NCBI RefSeq assembly: GCF_004152865.1
Contig: NZ_SEOO01000004.1
Location: forward strand, 1 to 64,000
Source of the DNA: Sphingobium cupriresistens
GTDB taxonomy: Bacteria; Pseudomonadota; Alphaproteobacteria; Sphingomonadales; Sphingomonadaceae
DNA length: 64,000 nucleotides
Reading direction: 5' to 3'
A model generated the notes under the pieces. It ran no database searches. It saw only the letters and a list, made by a program, of their open reading frames with translations, and was not told the DNA's origin. Below, one piece after another: positions 61,373 through 64,000 of this stretch (positions are counted from its first letter, which is position 1; each line of letters starts with the position of its first letter). A program made the position numbers and the translations under genes.

Positions 61373-62624
61373 TCCCCGCATTAGGCATGGGCACAGCCCC
61401 GATCGGCAACCTCTATCGCGCCGTCAGTGACGCGGAGGCGCGCGCCACGCTCGACGCCGCCTGGGATGCGGGCATCCGTTATTATGACACTGCGCCCCAT
61501 TATGGCTTCGGCCTGGCCGAACGGCGGCTGGGCGTCATGTTGGCGGCGCGCGATCCGGTGGGCGAAGCGGTGCTGTCGACCAAGGTCGGCCGCCTGCTGG
61601 CGCCGACCGATGCGCAGGGCGAACGCCACGGTTTCGTCGATGCCGATTCCTATGAGCCGGTGTTCGACTATGGTCATGACGCGGTGCTGCGCGCCTTCGA
61701 TGGCAGCTGCGCGCGGCTGGGGCGCGACCGCATCGACCTGCTGCTCGCCCATGATCTGGGGCGGGCGACCCATGGCGACGATCATAACCGCCATCTGCGG
61801 GCTTTCCTGGACGGTGGCTACCGCGCGATGTGCGAACTGCGCGACGCCGGCGCGGTCGGCGCAATCGGCATCGGCGTCAATGAAGTTGCGATTTGTGACG
61901 AACTGCTCGACCATGTCGCGCTGGACATGATCCTGCTCGCCGGACGCTACACGCTGCTGGATCGCAGCGCGGAACGGCTACTGGCGCGCTGCGCCGCGTC
62001 GGGCGTGCAGGTGATCGTCGGCGGTCCCTATAATAGCGGCATATTGGCGCGCGATCTCAGCGGCCCGCTCCATTTCGATTATGCCGCGCCGAGCGCGGAC
62101 ATCATCGGCAAGGCGCAGCGCCTGTCGGACGCCTGCGTCAGCTTCAATGTCTCGCTGCCCGCTACGGCCCTGCAATTCCCGCTCCGTCATCCCGCGGTCG
62201 TCAGCGTCATCCCCGGCCTGGTCGGCGCGGGTCAGGTCGCCGACACCATGACCCGCCTCTCGACGGCCTTGCCAGACGCGCTTTGGCCCGCGCTCGACGC
62301 CTCGCTGAAAGACCCCTCCATGTTGCAGGATGATGCGCGCCTGATCCTGCTGCACCCCCACGACAATGTCCTGATCTGCGTCCGTCCGATCGAAGCGGGC
62401 GACATTCTCCCTGCGTCGGGCGGCACGATCCCCGCGCGCGAGGGCGTATCCATCGGCCACAAGATCGCCCGCGCGCCGATGCGCGCCGGCGACAAGGTCA
62501 TCAAATATGGCGCGCCGATCGGGTCGATGACCGCCGATGCCGCCACTGGCGACTGGGTCCACATGCATAATATGAAAAGCGACTATATCAGCAGCCACAC
62601 GCGCACCGCGCTGGAGGAGGGGGC

Positions 62625-62628
<4 letters not shown>
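61369..62628 (+). CDS. fusion: aldo/keto reductase (L-fucose dehydrogenase-like) + UxaA SAF domain
   Basis: A 419-residue protein joining two families. Residues 1-305 are an aldo/keto reductase of the sugar dehydrogenase type (LGMGTAPIGNLY, DAGIRYYDTAPHYGFGLAERRLG, STKVGRLL, DRIDLLLAHD, VVSVIPGLVGAGQV). Residues about 320-415 are a SAF domain like the N-terminal/small part of altronate dehydratase UxaA (LLHPHDNVLICVRPIEAGD, GHKIARAPMRAGDKVIKYGAPIGSMTADAATGDWVHMHN). The frame is continuous and coupled by ATGA overlaps to fucP and to the UxaA large subunit. It probably oxidises L-fucose to the lactone and supplies the dehydratase small domain. Confidence 0.88.

Positions 62629-64000
<1,372 letters not shown>

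Overview
The window looks like chromosomal DNA of a sphingomonad (alphaproteobacterium, Sphingobium/Sphingomonas/Novosphingobium type). The reasons are the high G+C content, large TonB-dependent receptors (TBDRs) with typical sphingomonad plug sequences, a MucR-type regulator, a protocatechuate-directed aromatic pathway and a periplasmic plant-polysaccharide locus. Species assignment is inference. No rRNA, tRNA or CRISPR array is visible.

Layout. 1-2.8 kb: the right end of an IS66 element that has cut off the 3' end of a TBDR gene. 2.9-7.1 kb: a tandem TetR regulator, a GPH-type sugar symporter, a decayed SDR remnant and a DUF2520 protein. 7.2-19.8 kb: an aromatic/hydroaromatic acid cluster with a TetR regulator, two exported esterases, a DUF3237 protein, a lipoprotein, an ACS-family MFS transporter, an intact TBDR, a shikimate/quinate dehydrogenase and a QuiC-type 3-dehydroshikimate dehydratase. 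Three copies of one palindromic operator (core GAACTAGTTC) tie this cluster together. 20-30 kb: MucR with a long Ala/Lys/Pro tail, an RND efflux operon with a divergent LysR gene, a ROK sugar kinase and a second LysR gene. 30.1-36 kb: a leucine/isovalerate (liu) operon carrying MaoC and CitE-like genes. 36-39 kb: a C1-folate operon (metF-purU-folD-folB). 39.3-41.1 kb: hydroxypyruvate/glyoxylate reductase and D-glycerate 3-kinase.

41.2-64 kb is a saccharide-utilisation locus. It holds an L-fuconolactonase-like hydrolase, a GH2 beta-galactosidase, a probable operon (IclR, acetyl-esterase, SGNH esterase, GH29 alpha-L-fucosidase, GH31 alpha-glycosidase, GH1 beta-glucosidase), a carbohydrate-type TBDR, a FucP-like permease and an oxidative L-fucose pathway. 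That pathway includes an aldo/keto reductase fused to the small SAF domain of a UxaA dehydratase, the UxaA large subunit, and an SDR running off the window. The enzyme set matches the bonds of the fucosylated xyloglucan side chain, Fuc-Gal-Xyl-Glc with O-acetyl groups.

The receptor of this locus is split by a 3.8-kb Tn3-family transposon (54038-57863) with 55-bp inverted repeats and a 5-bp target duplication. Precise loss of the transposon would restore an open 897-codon gene, so the insertion looks recent. Two of the three TBDR genes in the window are thus broken by mobile elements.
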